Notes under the pieces: model-generated
Seen by the model: only the letters and a program-made list of their open reading frames with translations
Databases searched by the model: none
What the model was told of the DNA's origin: nothing
Assembly: GCA_965227315.1 (NCBI GenBank)
Contig: OZ245737.1
Coordinates: 3,348,001 to 3,412,000, forward strand
Source of the DNA: JANQHS01 sp965227315
GTDB lineage: Bacteria > Bacteroidota > Bacteroidia > Cytophagales > CCMP332
Reading direction: 5' to 3'
DNA length: 64,000 nt
Shown here: one piece after another, positions 8,221-16,761 of the stretch
How the letters are laid out: every line of letters starts with the position of its first letter
Numbering within the stretch: the stretch's first letter is position 1
Program-made: the position numbers and the translations under genes

Positions 8221-8230
8221 TTTGTCAGTA
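8212..8230. repeat. Perfect 19-bp palindrome between pabB and miaB
   Basis: The sequence TACTGACAATTTGTCAGTA is a perfect inverted repeat with 9-bp arms around a single central base. It overlaps the pabB stop codon (8225-8227) and lies 41-59 bases upstream of the miaB ATG, over the presumed -33 element. The TGACAA/TTGTCA core is the motif repeated upstream of groES. It has no T-run typical of a terminator, and an operator is the more natural reading. Confidence 0.6.
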
Positions 8231-9535
8231 AACATTTTGACCAAGAAGCTCAACCAGATGGCGGGCTTTCCAAAGGCATTCCTCAAACTCGTTTTCAGGA
8301 ATTGAATCCCAGGTGATCGCACCGCCAACATTATAGCTCAAATGACCTGTTTCCACATCACAAACCAGACTTCTGATATTCACGCAGAGATCAAAATCTC
8401 CCTTCTCATCAATAAACCCAAGTGCCCCCGAATAAGCTCCTCTTTTGCGATTCTCATAAAGCTCTATCAGTTCCATGGCCTTTATTTTGGGAGCTCCGGT
8501 CATACTCCCCATGGGAAAGGCATTTTCAATTGCCTTTATTGGGTCATCTTGATGCCTGAGAATGCCGGATACCGTGGTGATCATTTGGAAAACAGTCTCA
8601 AAACCATAAACCCTGAACATCTCTTCAACCCGGACAGATCCTGGCTTACAGGACTTGGCCAGATCATTCCTTACAAGATCCATGATCATCATGTTTTCGG
8701 CGATGTCCTTCTCCGAGTTTTCAAGATCCTTAAAAAGGGCTTGATCTTCTTCAGGGGTCTTACCTCTGGGTCTGGTTCCTTTCATCGGTTGAGCCCAAAC
8801 CTTATCACCTTCTTTCTTGAGGAATCGTTCCGGTGAAGCTCCCAGAATGACCAGATTGTTAAGCTTCAAGAGAGAAGAAAAGGGAACCGGATTCAATTGG
8901 GATAGCATTCTATAGGCGCTGATATAATTGAAATGTTGAGCCCTTAAAGAAAAATTCTGACTCAGATTCAATTCGTAAATATCTCCCTCTCTAATATGCT
9001 GGCGGATTTTCTCTACATTATCCAGGTAATCCTCCTTTTTCATGGAGGCAATGGTGTTGACCTGAAGAGGTTTAAAGGAAGAAGAAGCCGGTTCAAGGGC
9101 TTCTATTGTTCGAAATATATCTTCCGGATCGCTTATGGAGGAGATTTCAATCCCTGTTGAATGAAATTCAACAATCACCTTCGGGATAAAGAAATGGCCA
9201 TCCGGTATATCCAGGTCAAGCTGATTATCACTGCTGAGATCTTCGATCTCATTTTTCAGGTCATAACCAAGATATCCAGCCATCAGTTGTGATCGATCGA
9301 GTAAACTCCTCAGTTTGGGGAAAAAAGATTGCCCCTGTGTTTGGCTGACCTCCTTGAGATTAGCGATAAGGATACGCTTTGGAAATCCCTTCAGCGGATA
9401 ATCCTCCTGATCGGACCTTGTAGCAAAGAAATGTGAAAACCCAGCTGCGTAATTGAGTGTTTTCCAATAGAGGATCTCGGGGTCCGGAACATTAAATCCC
9501 TTTTTCTTGTATTCAATATTGTCTATTTCGCTCAT
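8225..9535 (-). CDS. pabB: Aminodeoxychorismate/anthranilate synthase component I family (PabB-like)
   Basis: A chorismate-utilising enzyme of 436 residues. The C-terminal chorismate-binding domain carries GDIYELNLSQNF, the QPMKGTRPRGKT lysine/arginine segment, the MIMDLVRNDL magnesium-binding motif, MGSMTGAPKIKAMELI, and the closing NVGGAITWDSIPENEFEE. The N-terminal part is shorter and more divergent, as in PabB and stand-alone aminodeoxychorismate synthases rather than TrpE. With a glutaminase partner it would make 4-amino-4-deoxychorismate for folate. No pabA or pabC lies nearby, so PabB versus TrpE or isochorismate synthase rests on overall length and motif style. It is divergent from the E2 gene, 75 bases away. 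Confidence 0.85.
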   Translation of the reverse strand: MSEIDNIEYKKKGFNVPDPEILYWKTLNYAAGFSHFFATRSDQEDYPLKGFPKRILIANLKEVSQTQGQSFFPKLRSLLDRSQLMAGYLGYDLKNEIEDLSSDNQLDLDIPDGHFFIPKVIVEFHSTGIEISSISDPEDIFRTIEALEPASSSFKPLQVNTIASMKKEDYLDNVEKIRQHIREGDIYELNLSQNFSLRAQHFNYISAYRMLSQLNPVPFSSLLKLNNLVILGASPERFLKKEGDKVWAQPMKGTRPRGKTPEEDQALFKDLENSEKDIAENMMIMDLVRNDLAKSCKPGSVRVEEMFRVYGFETVFQMITTVSGILRHQDDPIKAIENAFPMGSMTGAPKIKAMELIELYENRKRGAYSGALGFIDEKGDFDLCVNIRSLVCDVETGHLSYNVGGAITWDSIPENEFEECLWKARHLVELLGQNVY

Positions 9536-9559
9536 AGAATAGATCCCCTAAACAAGCAA

Positions 9560-9590
9560 TTTGAACTTATAGCCCTTAAGGTTAATTTTG
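9560..9590 (+). promoter_or_regulatory. Bacteroidota-type promoter of the pdhC-hslV operon
   Basis: A perfect TTTG (9560-9563) is separated by 19 bases from a perfect TAATTTTG (9583-9590), matching -33 TTTG / -7 TAnnTTTG with good spacing. The E2 start codon follows 20 bases after the -7 box, so the leader would be short. This is the clearest promoter in the window. Confidence 0.75.
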
Positions 9591-9610
9591 GGCGCTCAAA
9601 AACCAACTGA

Positions 9611-11194
9611 ATGGCGGAAATTGTAAACATGCCCAAAATGACGGACACCATGGAAGAAGGTGTCATTTCTTCGTGGCTGGTCAAAGAAGGTGACAGTGTC
9701 TCTGTAGGAGACACCTTGGCAGAGGTTGAAACCGATAAGGCTACCATGGAGTTGGAGTCTTTTTTTGATGGTACCGTCCTGTCCATTCAGGTCCCGGCCG
9801 GTGAAGCGGCTAAGGTAAATCAAGCGGTCTGCGTTATCGGTGAAAAGGGTGAAAAATTTGAGGTCAAGGATCCGGCCCCGACTCCGGAACCTGTTAAAGA
9901 CGAAAAAGCGCAACCGGCCTCAACGCCTCAGGTAAGTGTTGCAGACGTCGATGTCGCTAATATACCGGCGAAGGTTGTGACCATGCCGCTCATGAGCGAT
10001 ACTATGACCGAAGGTGTGATTGCGGGTTGGTTAAAGAATATTGGAGATCAGGTCAATGCCGGAGATATTATCGCAGAGGTCGAAACTGACAAGGCCACTA
10101 TGGAGCTTGAGGCATTCGATGATGGAATTCTGTTGTACCAGGCCGTAAAGGCCGGAGAGGCCGTACCTGTCAACGAGGTCGTTGCTGTCGTTGGAGAAAA
10201 AGGAACCGATTATGCGCCCTTACTAGTACAGAAACCCGCTTCTCCTGAGCCAGAACCTGTACAAGAAGAGGCGCCAACTCCTGAGCCAACAGCTACTTCA
10301 ACGCAAACCATCGAAGCGACAAAGGAAAAATCGAACGGAAGGGTCTTTGCTACACCATTGGCCAAGAGCCTGGCCAAGGACAAAGGGTTTGATATCGGGT
10401 TGATTCCTGGCTCGGGACCAAATGGCAGGGTAACCAAATCCGATGTTGAGTCATTTAAAGGAACTCCGGCTTCAACCCCCGGAACTACCATATCACCATC
10501 GATAGTCGGTCAGGAATCCTTCAGGGAGGAACCGGTAAGCCAAATGCGCAAGACGATTGCAAGAAGGTTATCGGAATCAAAATTTACAGCTCCGCACTTC
10601 TATCTGACCATGGCGATCAATATGGATAAGGCCATGGAAGCTCGTATAAGCATCAATGACACCGGTGAGGGCAAAGTCTCTTTTAATGATCTGGTGATCA
10701 AGGCGACAGCAATGGCATTGAGAAAGCATCCCAATGTAAATTCTTCGTGGTTAGGTGATAAGATCCGATACAATGATCATATCCACATCGGAGTTGCCGT
10801 TGCCGTTGATGAGGGCTTGTTGGTTCCCGTTGTCAGGTTTGCGGATAGCAAGAATCTTTTTTCTATCTCGGCTGAAGTCAAGGACCTGGCCGGAAAAGCA
10901 AAGGAGAAAAAACTTCAACCCTCTGATTGGGAGGGGAATACCTTTACCATCTCCAACCTGGGCATGTTCGGTATTGATGAATTCACTGCGATAATCAATC
11001 CTCCTGATGCCTGTATTATGGCTGTGGGAGGAATCTCGGAAACCCCAAAACTGGTTAACGGTGAGTTGGTCAATACTCATGTGATGAAAGTCACGCTTTC
11101 CTGTGACCACCGGGTCGTTGACGGTGCCACCGGGGCTGCTTTCCTCAATACATTCAGGGATTATCTGGAGAATCCGGTTTTAATGCTCGCCTGA
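9611..11194 (+). CDS. pdhC: Pyruvate dehydrogenase complex dihydrolipoamide acetyltransferase (E2)
   Basis: The 527-residue core subunit of the pyruvate dehydrogenase complex moves acetyl groups from lipoate to CoA. Two lipoyl domains are visible, each with ETDKATMELE; the lipoylated lysines are Lys43 and Lys161. They are followed by Pro/Ala/Glu-rich linkers. A peripheral-subunit-binding domain (about 243-281, ATPLAKSLAKDKG and GRVTKSDV) comes next. The catalytic domain ends with SCDHRVVDGA, giving the active-site His500 and Asp504. Two lipoyl repeats and the EPVSQMRKTIARRL start of the catalytic core favour pyruvate over 2-oxoglutarate dehydrogenase. It opens an operon behind a clear promoter; E1 and E3 are not adjacent. 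Confidence 0.93.
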   Translation: MAEIVNMPKMTDTMEEGVISSWLVKEGDSVSVGDTLAEVETDKATMELESFFDGTVLSIQVPAGEAAKVNQAVCVIGEKGEKFEVKDPAPTPEPVKDEKAQPASTPQVSVADVDVANIPAKVVTMPLMSDTMTEGVIAGWLKNIGDQVNAGDIIAEVETDKATMELEAFDDGILLYQAVKAGEAVPVNEVVAVVGEKGTDYAPLLVQKPASPEPEPVQEEAPTPEPTATSTQTIEATKEKSNGRVFATPLAKSLAKDKGFDIGLIPGSGPNGRVTKSDVESFKGTPASTPGTTISPSIVGQESFREEPVSQMRKTIARRLSESKFTAPHFYLTMAINMDKAMEARISINDTGEGKVSFNDLVIKATAMALRKHPNVNSSWLGDKIRYNDHIHIGVAVAVDEGLLVPVVRFADSKNLFSISAEVKDLAGKAKEKKLQPSDWEGNTFTISNLGMFGIDEFTAIINPPDACIMAVGGISETPKLVNGELVNTHVMKVTLSCDHRVVDGATGAAFLNTFRDYLENPVLMLA

Positions 11195-11196
11195 TT

Positions 11197-11733
11197 ATGG
11201 GAAAACACAGATCAACGACCGTTGTAGCGATCAAGCATGATAACAAGGTTTCCATCGGCGCCGATGGACAGGCCTCATTTGGAGACACGGTAGCCAAAAG
11301 CACTGTCAAAAAAATTCGCAGACTCTCTTCAGGAGATATAGTAGTGGGATTCGCGGGTTCTACTGCCGATGCCTTTACCCTGATGGAGCGCTTTGAGGAA
11401 AAACTGGGAGCTTATTCAGGGAATATGAAAAGAGCGGCAATTGAACTTGCCAAGGATTGGAGAACAGATCGCTACCTGAGAAGGTTGGAAGCAATGATGA
11501 TTGCGGCTAATAAAGAAGAGATCCTGACCATTTCAGGAAACGGGGATGTGATCGAACCGGATGGTGATGTGGCCGCGATTGGTTCGGGAGGCAATTATGC
11601 CAAAGCAGCGGCCCTGGCTTTGAAAAAGCATGGAGGAAAAATCGATGCAGAAGAAATAGTAAGGGAAAGCCTGAATATTGCAGCAGATATTTGTATCTAT
11701 ACCAATCATAATATCATTGTTGAGAACCCTTAA
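11197..11733 (+). CDS. hslV: ATP-dependent protease proteolytic subunit HslV (ClpQ)
   Basis: The 178-residue N-terminal-nucleophile peptidase pairs with the HslU ATPase. A short propeptide (MGKHRS) precedes the catalytic Thr7 in TTVVAIK. In mature numbering Asp17 and Lys33 correspond to Asp23 (GADGQ) and Lys39 (STVKKIRRL), both present. The C-terminal half has GSGGNYAKAAALAL, as in the family. The start lies two bases past the E2 stop, and the stop shares one base with the next start codon. hslU is not adjacent, so it must be elsewhere in the genome. Confidence 0.95.
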   Translation: MGKHRSTTVVAIKHDNKVSIGADGQASFGDTVAKSTVKKIRRLSSGDIVVGFAGSTADAFTLMERFEEKLGAYSGNMKRAAIELAKDWRTDRYLRRLEAMMIAANKEEILTISGNGDVIEPDGDVAAIGSGGNYAKAAALALKKHGGKIDAEEIVRESLNIAADICIYTNHNIIVENP

Positions 11734-12071
11734 TGAAGATCTACCATAATCCTCGCTGCCGAAAAAGCCGGGAAACGCTAGCCATTATTGAAGACTCGGG
11801 CCGTACTCCTGAAATTATAGAATACCTCAAGACCCCACCTTCGGAAGAAGAACTAGCCGATATATTGGCGCTTCTCGGTATACCTGCCGAGCAATTGTTG
11901 AGAAAAGGAGAAAAGCTCTTCAAGGAAAACTTCAAGGGGAAAACATTCTCTGATCAGGAATGGATCAGCATCATGGCCGAGAATCCGGTTTTGATCGAAA
12001 GGCCCATCGTCATTGAAGGAGGCAAGGCAGTGATTGGCAGGCCTCCAGAAAATGTGAATTCCCTTTTATAA
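11733..12071 (+). CDS. ArsC-family (arsenate reductase-like) thioredoxin-fold protein
   Basis: 112 residues with the ArsC/YffB fold. HNPRCRKSRETL near the N-terminus supplies the single reactive Cys9 and the following Arg/Ser. IEYLKTPPSEEEL is the second family signature, and ENPVLIERPIV, with the arginine of the anion site, is the third. Glutaredoxin-linked ArsC enzymes reduce arsenate. No ars operon genes are nearby, and many homologues of this kind in housekeeping operons have no proven arsenate activity, so the substrate is uncertain. It overlaps hslV by one base. Confidence 0.85.
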   Translation: MKIYHNPRCRKSRETLAIIEDSGRTPEIIEYLKTPPSEEELADILALLGIPAEQLLRKGEKLFKENFKGKTFSDQEWISIMAENPVLIERPIVIEGGKAVIGRPPENVNSLL

Positions 12072-12075
12072 GGAA

Positions 12076-15000
12076 ATGAAAAACCTTCGAAGCACGATCT
12101 GGGTTTTCCTTGCTGGTTTTATTTTTTCCAGCCTAAGCCTCTATTCTCAGGATCAAATTCCGGTTAATGGGATAAGAGATGATCGAAATGTTCCTTATTG
12201 CTTTCAAAACGGAACACTTCACCTGGACGATCAACAGGTGATCGAGGGTGGCACGATGATCATTCTTAACGAAAGGATCACCTATGCCGGCACTTCAAAA
12301 AGTGCTCCCGAAGGTGCTGTGGTTATCGATCTTGAAGGAAAACATCTTTACCCCTCTTTCATCGATCTGTATTCGAGCTTTGGGATGCCAAAGTCCAAAA
12401 AAACCCAACCAAAAAAGGGGCAGCAGTTAAATCGAAAAAGGGAAGGGCCTTATAATTGGAATGATGCCATTAGGTCGGATGTTCAGGCCTATAAATTATT
12501 CCAAAATGATCCCAAAAAGGCCGAGAAGATCCTCTCCACTGGTTTTGGAGTACTTCTCAGCTCTCCGAATGATGGCCTCATGCGTGGGACCTCGGTATTG
12601 CTGGCCCTTGATCCTGGAAGTGAGAACAACTGTATCCTAAAGGAGGAAGCCGCCGAAGGATATTCCTTTAATAAGGGCTCTTCACAACAGGATTATCCCA
12701 ATTCACTGTTGGGCTCTATCGCGCTGCTTCGTCAAACCTTTTATGATGCAAAGTGGTATGAGGAGAACAGGTCAAAACTGGATTTTGACGCATCGCTTGA
12801 CGCGATCAATCGAAACAGGGAATTGCCAAAGATCTTTCGGACCATGGGAAGAATGAATGTCCTCAGAGCAAATGATCTCGGTAAGGAGTTTGGTATTGAT
12901 TTCCTGATTGTTGGCTCAGGTACCGAATACCAGATCCTCGAGGAGGTGAAAGGTATCAAAAACGGCGTAGTGCTTCCATGCAATTATCCCAAACCCTATG
13001 ATCTTACGGATCCGCTGACTGCCCGAAACACCGGCCTGAAAGAAATGATGGACTGGGAACTCGGGCCGGCAAATGCATTTTACCTCGATCAGGCCGGACG
13101 CCAGATCATGTTTACGCTAGATGGACTGGACAAGGAAACAGAATTTCTTCCGGCCTTAAGAAAGGCTGTGAAATACGGACTGCCTAAATCCTCTGCTTTG
13201 AAGGCCCTAACCGTGAATCCGGCGAATTTCCTGGGTTTAGATGATCAACTGGGCACTTTAAAGACAGGGAAGAAAGCCAATTTCTTTGTTGCCGACAAAG
13301 ACATACTGGAAGATGGATCTCAGATTCGTGAGCATTGGATCAATGGAAAAAGAGTATTGCTGAAAAGGCCTGGTTTGGAATCGGCTTCTGGAGAGTATAG
13401 TCTCAAATACAATTCAAATGACTTTAAAGCCACAATCGGTAAATCAGGAATTCAGGTTGTCAAAGATGATTCCATAAAAATGACGGCCAAAGGAACGGCG
13501 GATCAGGAAGGGATTTCCTTTTCCCTGAATATCAAGGATGAAGGGATATATCGCTTTACTGGCCGTAAGTCTGTAAATGGTTACAGCGGTGAGTTCGTGG
13601 ATCCCAAAGGTTCTCAAGGCGAATTTGATCTGGTCAGGGTAGGCGAGATCAAGAAGAAGGGTGGAAAAGAGAAGCCGGAGGAAAAGCCGGAAGTTCCGCT
13701 AATCAGTGATCTGCCCTTTCCCTATGGCCCTTATGGCCGGACAAAGAGACCTGATCAGGAAGAATTCATCATACGTGAGGCAACGGTATGGACAAACACC
13801 CAAAGAGGTAATGGTATAATGGATGTTTGGGTAAAAGATGGGAAGATATTTAAGGTCGGCGAAGGGCTGAGTGCTCCGGGATCTATTATGTCAATTGATG
13901 GAAAAGGGAAATATCTGACCTCCGGGATCATTGATGAGCATTCGCATATCGCTCTAAGCAGTGTCAATGAAGGCGGGCAAAACAGTTCGGCAGAAGTTCG
14001 AATGAAAGATGTGATCAACCCGGAGAGCATTTCCATGTATCGCCAGTTAGCCGGAGGTGTTACCGCAGCCCAATTATTGCATGGATCTGCAAATCCGGTT
14101 GGGGGACAGTCCGCCATAATCAAGTTCAGGTGGGGGAGTTCTGCGGATGAGCTCCTGATCGAAGATGCTCCCGGATTTATCAAGTTCGCTTTGGGAGAGA
14201 ATGTCAAGCAATCCAATTGGACGAACTATTATACCTATCGTTATCCAAAAACCAGGATGGGCGTTGAGCAGGTGTACGAAGATCTATTCACAAGGGCTAT
14301 CGAATATGAAGCCAAATGGGCAGGATATAACAGTCTTTCAAGCAAGGAAAAAAGGACTGCTGCCGCTCCCAGAATAGATCTTGAGTTGGAGACGATAGCG
14401 GAGATCAAGAATAATGAGCGGTTTATCACTTGCCATTCTTATGTGCAGTCGGAGATCAATATGCTGATGAAGTTTGCCGAAAAATATGGTTTCAGGGTAA
14501 ATACCTTTACGCATATTCTGGAAGGATATAAGTTGGCTGATAAGATGAAAGAGCATGGTGCCGGCGGTTCGACTTTCAGCGACTGGTGGGTGTATAAATA
14601 CGAAGTAAAGGATGCTATTCCTTATAATTCGGCGATCATGGCCAAGGTGGGGGTTGTTACTGCGGTCAATTCAGATGATTCCGAAATGGCAAGAAGATTG
14701 AATCAGGAAGCCGCCAAAGCGGTGAAGTACGGAGGGTTAAGCCAGGAAGAAGCATGGAAGCTTGTAACCCTGAATCCCGCTAAATTGCTCCACCTCGACC
14801 ATAGAATGGGCATGGTTGAAGAAGGATATGATGCCGACCTGGTGATTTGGAACGAGAATCCCTTGTCGATCTACGCCAGGGTTGAAAGAACTTATATCGA
14901 TGGGAGATGCTACTATTCTGAAGAAATCGATCTGGAGAACAGGGCGAGGATAAAAAAAGAAAGAATTAGGCTTTCGCAAAAAATGCTGAAGGAAAAGGAA

Positions 15001-15087
15001 AGAGGTGGAAAGGGATTTGGAAAGAAACCTGAGAAAAAAGAGGAGAGGATAATAGATTGTGATTCTCAAGGAAATTTCGATTTTTAA
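12076..15087 (+). CDS. Exported double amidohydrolase; first catalytic half degenerate
   Basis: A 1003-residue protein with an N-terminal signal peptide (hydrophobic IWVFLAGFIFSSLSLYSQ), probably periplasmic or surface. It contains two amidohydrolase (urease/dihydroorotase-like) modules in tandem. In the second module the metal-binding HxH is intact (IIDEHSHIAL, His622 and His624), with later TCHSYVQSE, TFTHILEGY and NSDDSEMARR supplying further His/Asp ligands. In the first module the same site reads FIDLYSSFG: Tyr99 and Ser101 replace the two histidines, so it should not bind metal. A Lys/Glu-rich linker (about 520-540) joins them. The C-terminus is charged and basic. Substrate unknown; imidazolonepropionase-like cyclic amides or dipeptides are typical. 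It is cotranscribed with another degenerate amidohydrolase. Confidence 0.88.
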   Translation: MKNLRSTIWVFLAGFIFSSLSLYSQDQIPVNGIRDDRNVPYCFQNGTLHLDDQQVIEGGTMIILNERITYAGTSKSAPEGAVVIDLEGKHLYPSFIDLYSSFGMPKSKKTQPKKGQQLNRKREGPYNWNDAIRSDVQAYKLFQNDPKKAEKILSTGFGVLLSSPNDGLMRGTSVLLALDPGSENNCILKEEAAEGYSFNKGSSQQDYPNSLLGSIALLRQTFYDAKWYEENRSKLDFDASLDAINRNRELPKIFRTMGRMNVLRANDLGKEFGIDFLIVGSGTEYQILEEVKGIKNGVVLPCNYPKPYDLTDPLTARNTGLKEMMDWELGPANAFYLDQAGRQIMFTLDGLDKETEFLPALRKAVKYGLPKSSALKALTVNPANFLGLDDQLGTLKTGKKANFFVADKDILEDGSQIREHWINGKRVLLKRPGLESASGEYSLKYNSNDFKATIGKSGIQVVKDDSIKMTAKGTADQEGISFSLNIKDEGIYRFTGRKSVNGYSGEFVDPKGSQGEFDLVRVGEIKKKGGKEKPEEKPEVPLISDLPFPYGPYGRTKRPDQEEFIIREATVWTNTQRGNGIMDVWVKDGKIFKVGEGLSAPGSIMSIDGKGKYLTSGIIDEHSHIALSSVNEGGQNSSAEVRMKDVINPESISMYRQLAGGVTAAQLLHGSANPVGGQSAIIKFRWGSSADELLIEDAPGFIKFALGENVKQSNWTNYYTYRYPKTRMGVEQVYEDLFTRAIEYEAKWAGYNSLSSKEKRTAAAPRIDLELETIAEIKNNERFITCHSYVQSEINMLMKFAEKYGFRVNTFTHILEGYKLADKMKEHGAGGSTFSDWWVYKYEVKDAIPYNSAIMAKVGVVTAVNSDDSEMARRLNQEAAKAVKYGGLSQEEAWKLVTLNPAKLLHLDHRMGMVEEGYDADLVIWNENPLSIYARVERTYIDGRCYYSEEIDLENRARIKKERIRLSQKMLKEKERGGKGFGKKPEKKEERIIDCDSQGNFDF

Positions 15088-15102
15088 AGCTCAATATATC
15101 CT

Positions 15103-15465
15103 ATGGGTGATAAATCCTTCAATGAATTAGACGTTTATAAAAAGGCTCATCGCCTGGCCGGAGAGATCCATGACATCATGGGCCTTTATGATGACGAGGA
15201 ATTTGAGGATCTTGTTGATGAGGTACGTCATGCAAGCAGGGAGGTTGTCAGGAGGATTTCAGATGCCTGGACCCATAGGCATTTCATGAGCAATATTGAA
15301 GTTCACCTCAACAATGCCAATGAGGAGGTCAGCAATGTGATCGATCTTCTGAAACAGGCAAAGGAGGATGATCTTCTTTCAGATTCTCTTTTCGATAAAA
15401 AGGTTAAGGACTACATGGGAATTCAGCATGATCTCATGGATATCATCGAAAAAGGAGAATTCTAG
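15103..15465 (+). CDS. Four-helix-bundle (23S rRNA intervening-sequence type) protein
   Basis: 120 residues, predicted all-helical, highly charged and without signal peptide. The opening FNELDVYKKAHRLAGEIHDI and the later VRHASREVVRRISDAW match the pattern of the S23 / IVS four-helix-bundle family, whose founding members are encoded in insertions of 23S rRNA. Here there is no rRNA nearby: the gene stands between two amidohydrolase genes, 15 bases after one and 3 bases before the next. Stand-alone copies in Bacteroidota are known but have no established function. The family call is based on motif resemblance only. Confidence 0.75.
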   Translation: MGDKSFNELDVYKKAHRLAGEIHDIMGLYDDEEFEDLVDEVRHASREVVRRISDAWTHRHFMSNIEVHLNNANEEVSNVIDLLKQAKEDDLLSDSLFDKKVKDYMGIQHDLMDIIEKGEF

Positions 15466-15468
15466 TTC

Positions 15469-16761
15469 ATGAGGATCGCTCTGCTTCTATTGTTTTTTTC
15501 CGCCTTCGCTTATGCACAATCTCCGTCTCCTGCTCCTGCTCAGGAACAAGGAATATTGATCAGTAATGCCACGATACATAATGGGAGAGGGGTTAGGATC
15601 GATGAAGGGGATATATACTTTGAGGCTGGTAAAATTGTATACGTAGGACCTTCAGGGGGGTATAGCCCTCCCTCTAAAGACATTCTGGAAATTGACGCAA
15701 ACGGTGGACATGTCTATCCGGGGTTTATCGCCCTTGATAACACCCTGGGATTAGTAGAGATCAATGCGGTTGCGGCCTCCAAGGATCATTCTGAGGTTGG
15801 CGACTTCAATCCTTCCCTGAGAACTCTGATCGCCTACAACACCGACTCGGAAGTTATTCCGACGATCAGATCAAACGGAACCTTGATCTCCCAACCATCT
15901 CCTTCATCCGGGACGATTTGCGGGCAATCCAGCATCGTACAACTCGATGCCTGGAATTGGGAGGATGCTGTAGTCAAGGCGGATGATGGGATTTTTCTGA
16001 ACTACCCGGACGTCAATTCCTACGGGTGGTGGATGGATGAAAAGCAAAAGGCCGAATCGAGAAAAAAGAAGCTCAAGGATCTGGAGCTTCTAGGTAGCTA
16101 CTTTGAGGATGCCAGGGCTTATAGTCAAAAAGCAAACCAAACTCCGAAGAATCTAAACTTTGAGTCCATGAGAGGACTTTTTGACGGGACCAAGAATCTT
16201 TACATCAGAGCCAACAATGCCAAAGCCATAATGGATGCGGTGCAGTTTGTCAGGAATTATCAGGTCCAATCCATTGTGATCAGAGGCGGCAAGGAAGTTT
16301 ATGTGGTGAAGGATTTTCTAAAGGAAAACGATATTCCGGTAATCCTTTCAAAAATGCATTCTAACCCCTCCCGAGAAGAGGATGATATCGATATTGTTTA
16401 CAGGCAACCCGCTATTCTAAAAGAAGCTGGCGTCACCTTCTGCATTGGCTATGATCGGGGACATGATGGCCAAAGAAATCTTGGATTTGTTGCAGGATCA
16501 GCAAAAGCATATGGTTTGGCCTATGAAGATGCCATAACCGCCATCACCTATGGCCCGGCAAAAATTATCGGAATTGAGAAAGAATACGGCAGTCTCGAAG
16601 AAGGCAAATCGGCTACGCTGTTTCTTTCAACCGGAGATGCCCTGGATATGCTGGGAAATCAGGTAACCCATGCCTTTATCGATGGCCGAAACGTAGATCT
16701 CAATGACAAGCAAAAGGAGCTTGCCAGGAAATACGGAGAGAAATACGGAATAGAAGAATAA
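15469..16761 (+). CDS. Exported amidohydrolase-family protein lacking metal ligands
   Basis: A 430-residue protein with a signal peptide (MRIALLLLFFSAFAYAQ) and an amidohydrolase fold: N-terminal beta-sandwich strands (ILISNATIHNGRG), the GGHVYPGFIALDNTLG loop, and the C-terminal YGPAKIIGIEKEYGSLEEGKSATLFL segment. In the loop that should carry HxH the residues are Asp90 and Thr92, so the first metal site is lost. It is therefore probably a non-catalytic partner or a regulatory subunit of the larger upstream protein. It ends the operon that began with pdhC. The stop codon abuts the stop of the convergent aminotransferase with no spacer. Confidence 0.85.
   Translation: MRIALLLLFFSAFAYAQSPSPAPAQEQGILISNATIHNGRGVRIDEGDIYFEAGKIVYVGPSGGYSPPSKDILEIDANGGHVYPGFIALDNTLGLVEINAVAASKDHSEVGDFNPSLRTLIAYNTDSEVIPTIRSNGTLISQPSPSSGTICGQSSIVQLDAWNWEDAVVKADDGIFLNYPDVNSYGWWMDEKQKAESRKKKLKDLELLGSYFEDARAYSQKANQTPKNLNFESMRGLFDGTKNLYIRANNAKAIMDAVQFVRNYQVQSIVIRGGKEVYVVKDFLKENDIPVILSKMHSNPSREEDDIDIVYRQPAILKEAGVTFCIGYDRGHDGQRNLGFVAGSAKAYGLAYEDAITAITYGPAKIIGIEKEYGSLEEGKSATLFLSTGDALDMLGNQVTHAFIDGRNVDLNDKQKELARKYGEKYGIEE

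Noticed and set aside
12061..12075. Short gap between the ArsC-like gene and the amidohydrolase as a promoter region
   Set aside because: Only 4 bases separate the genes, so they are part of one operon.
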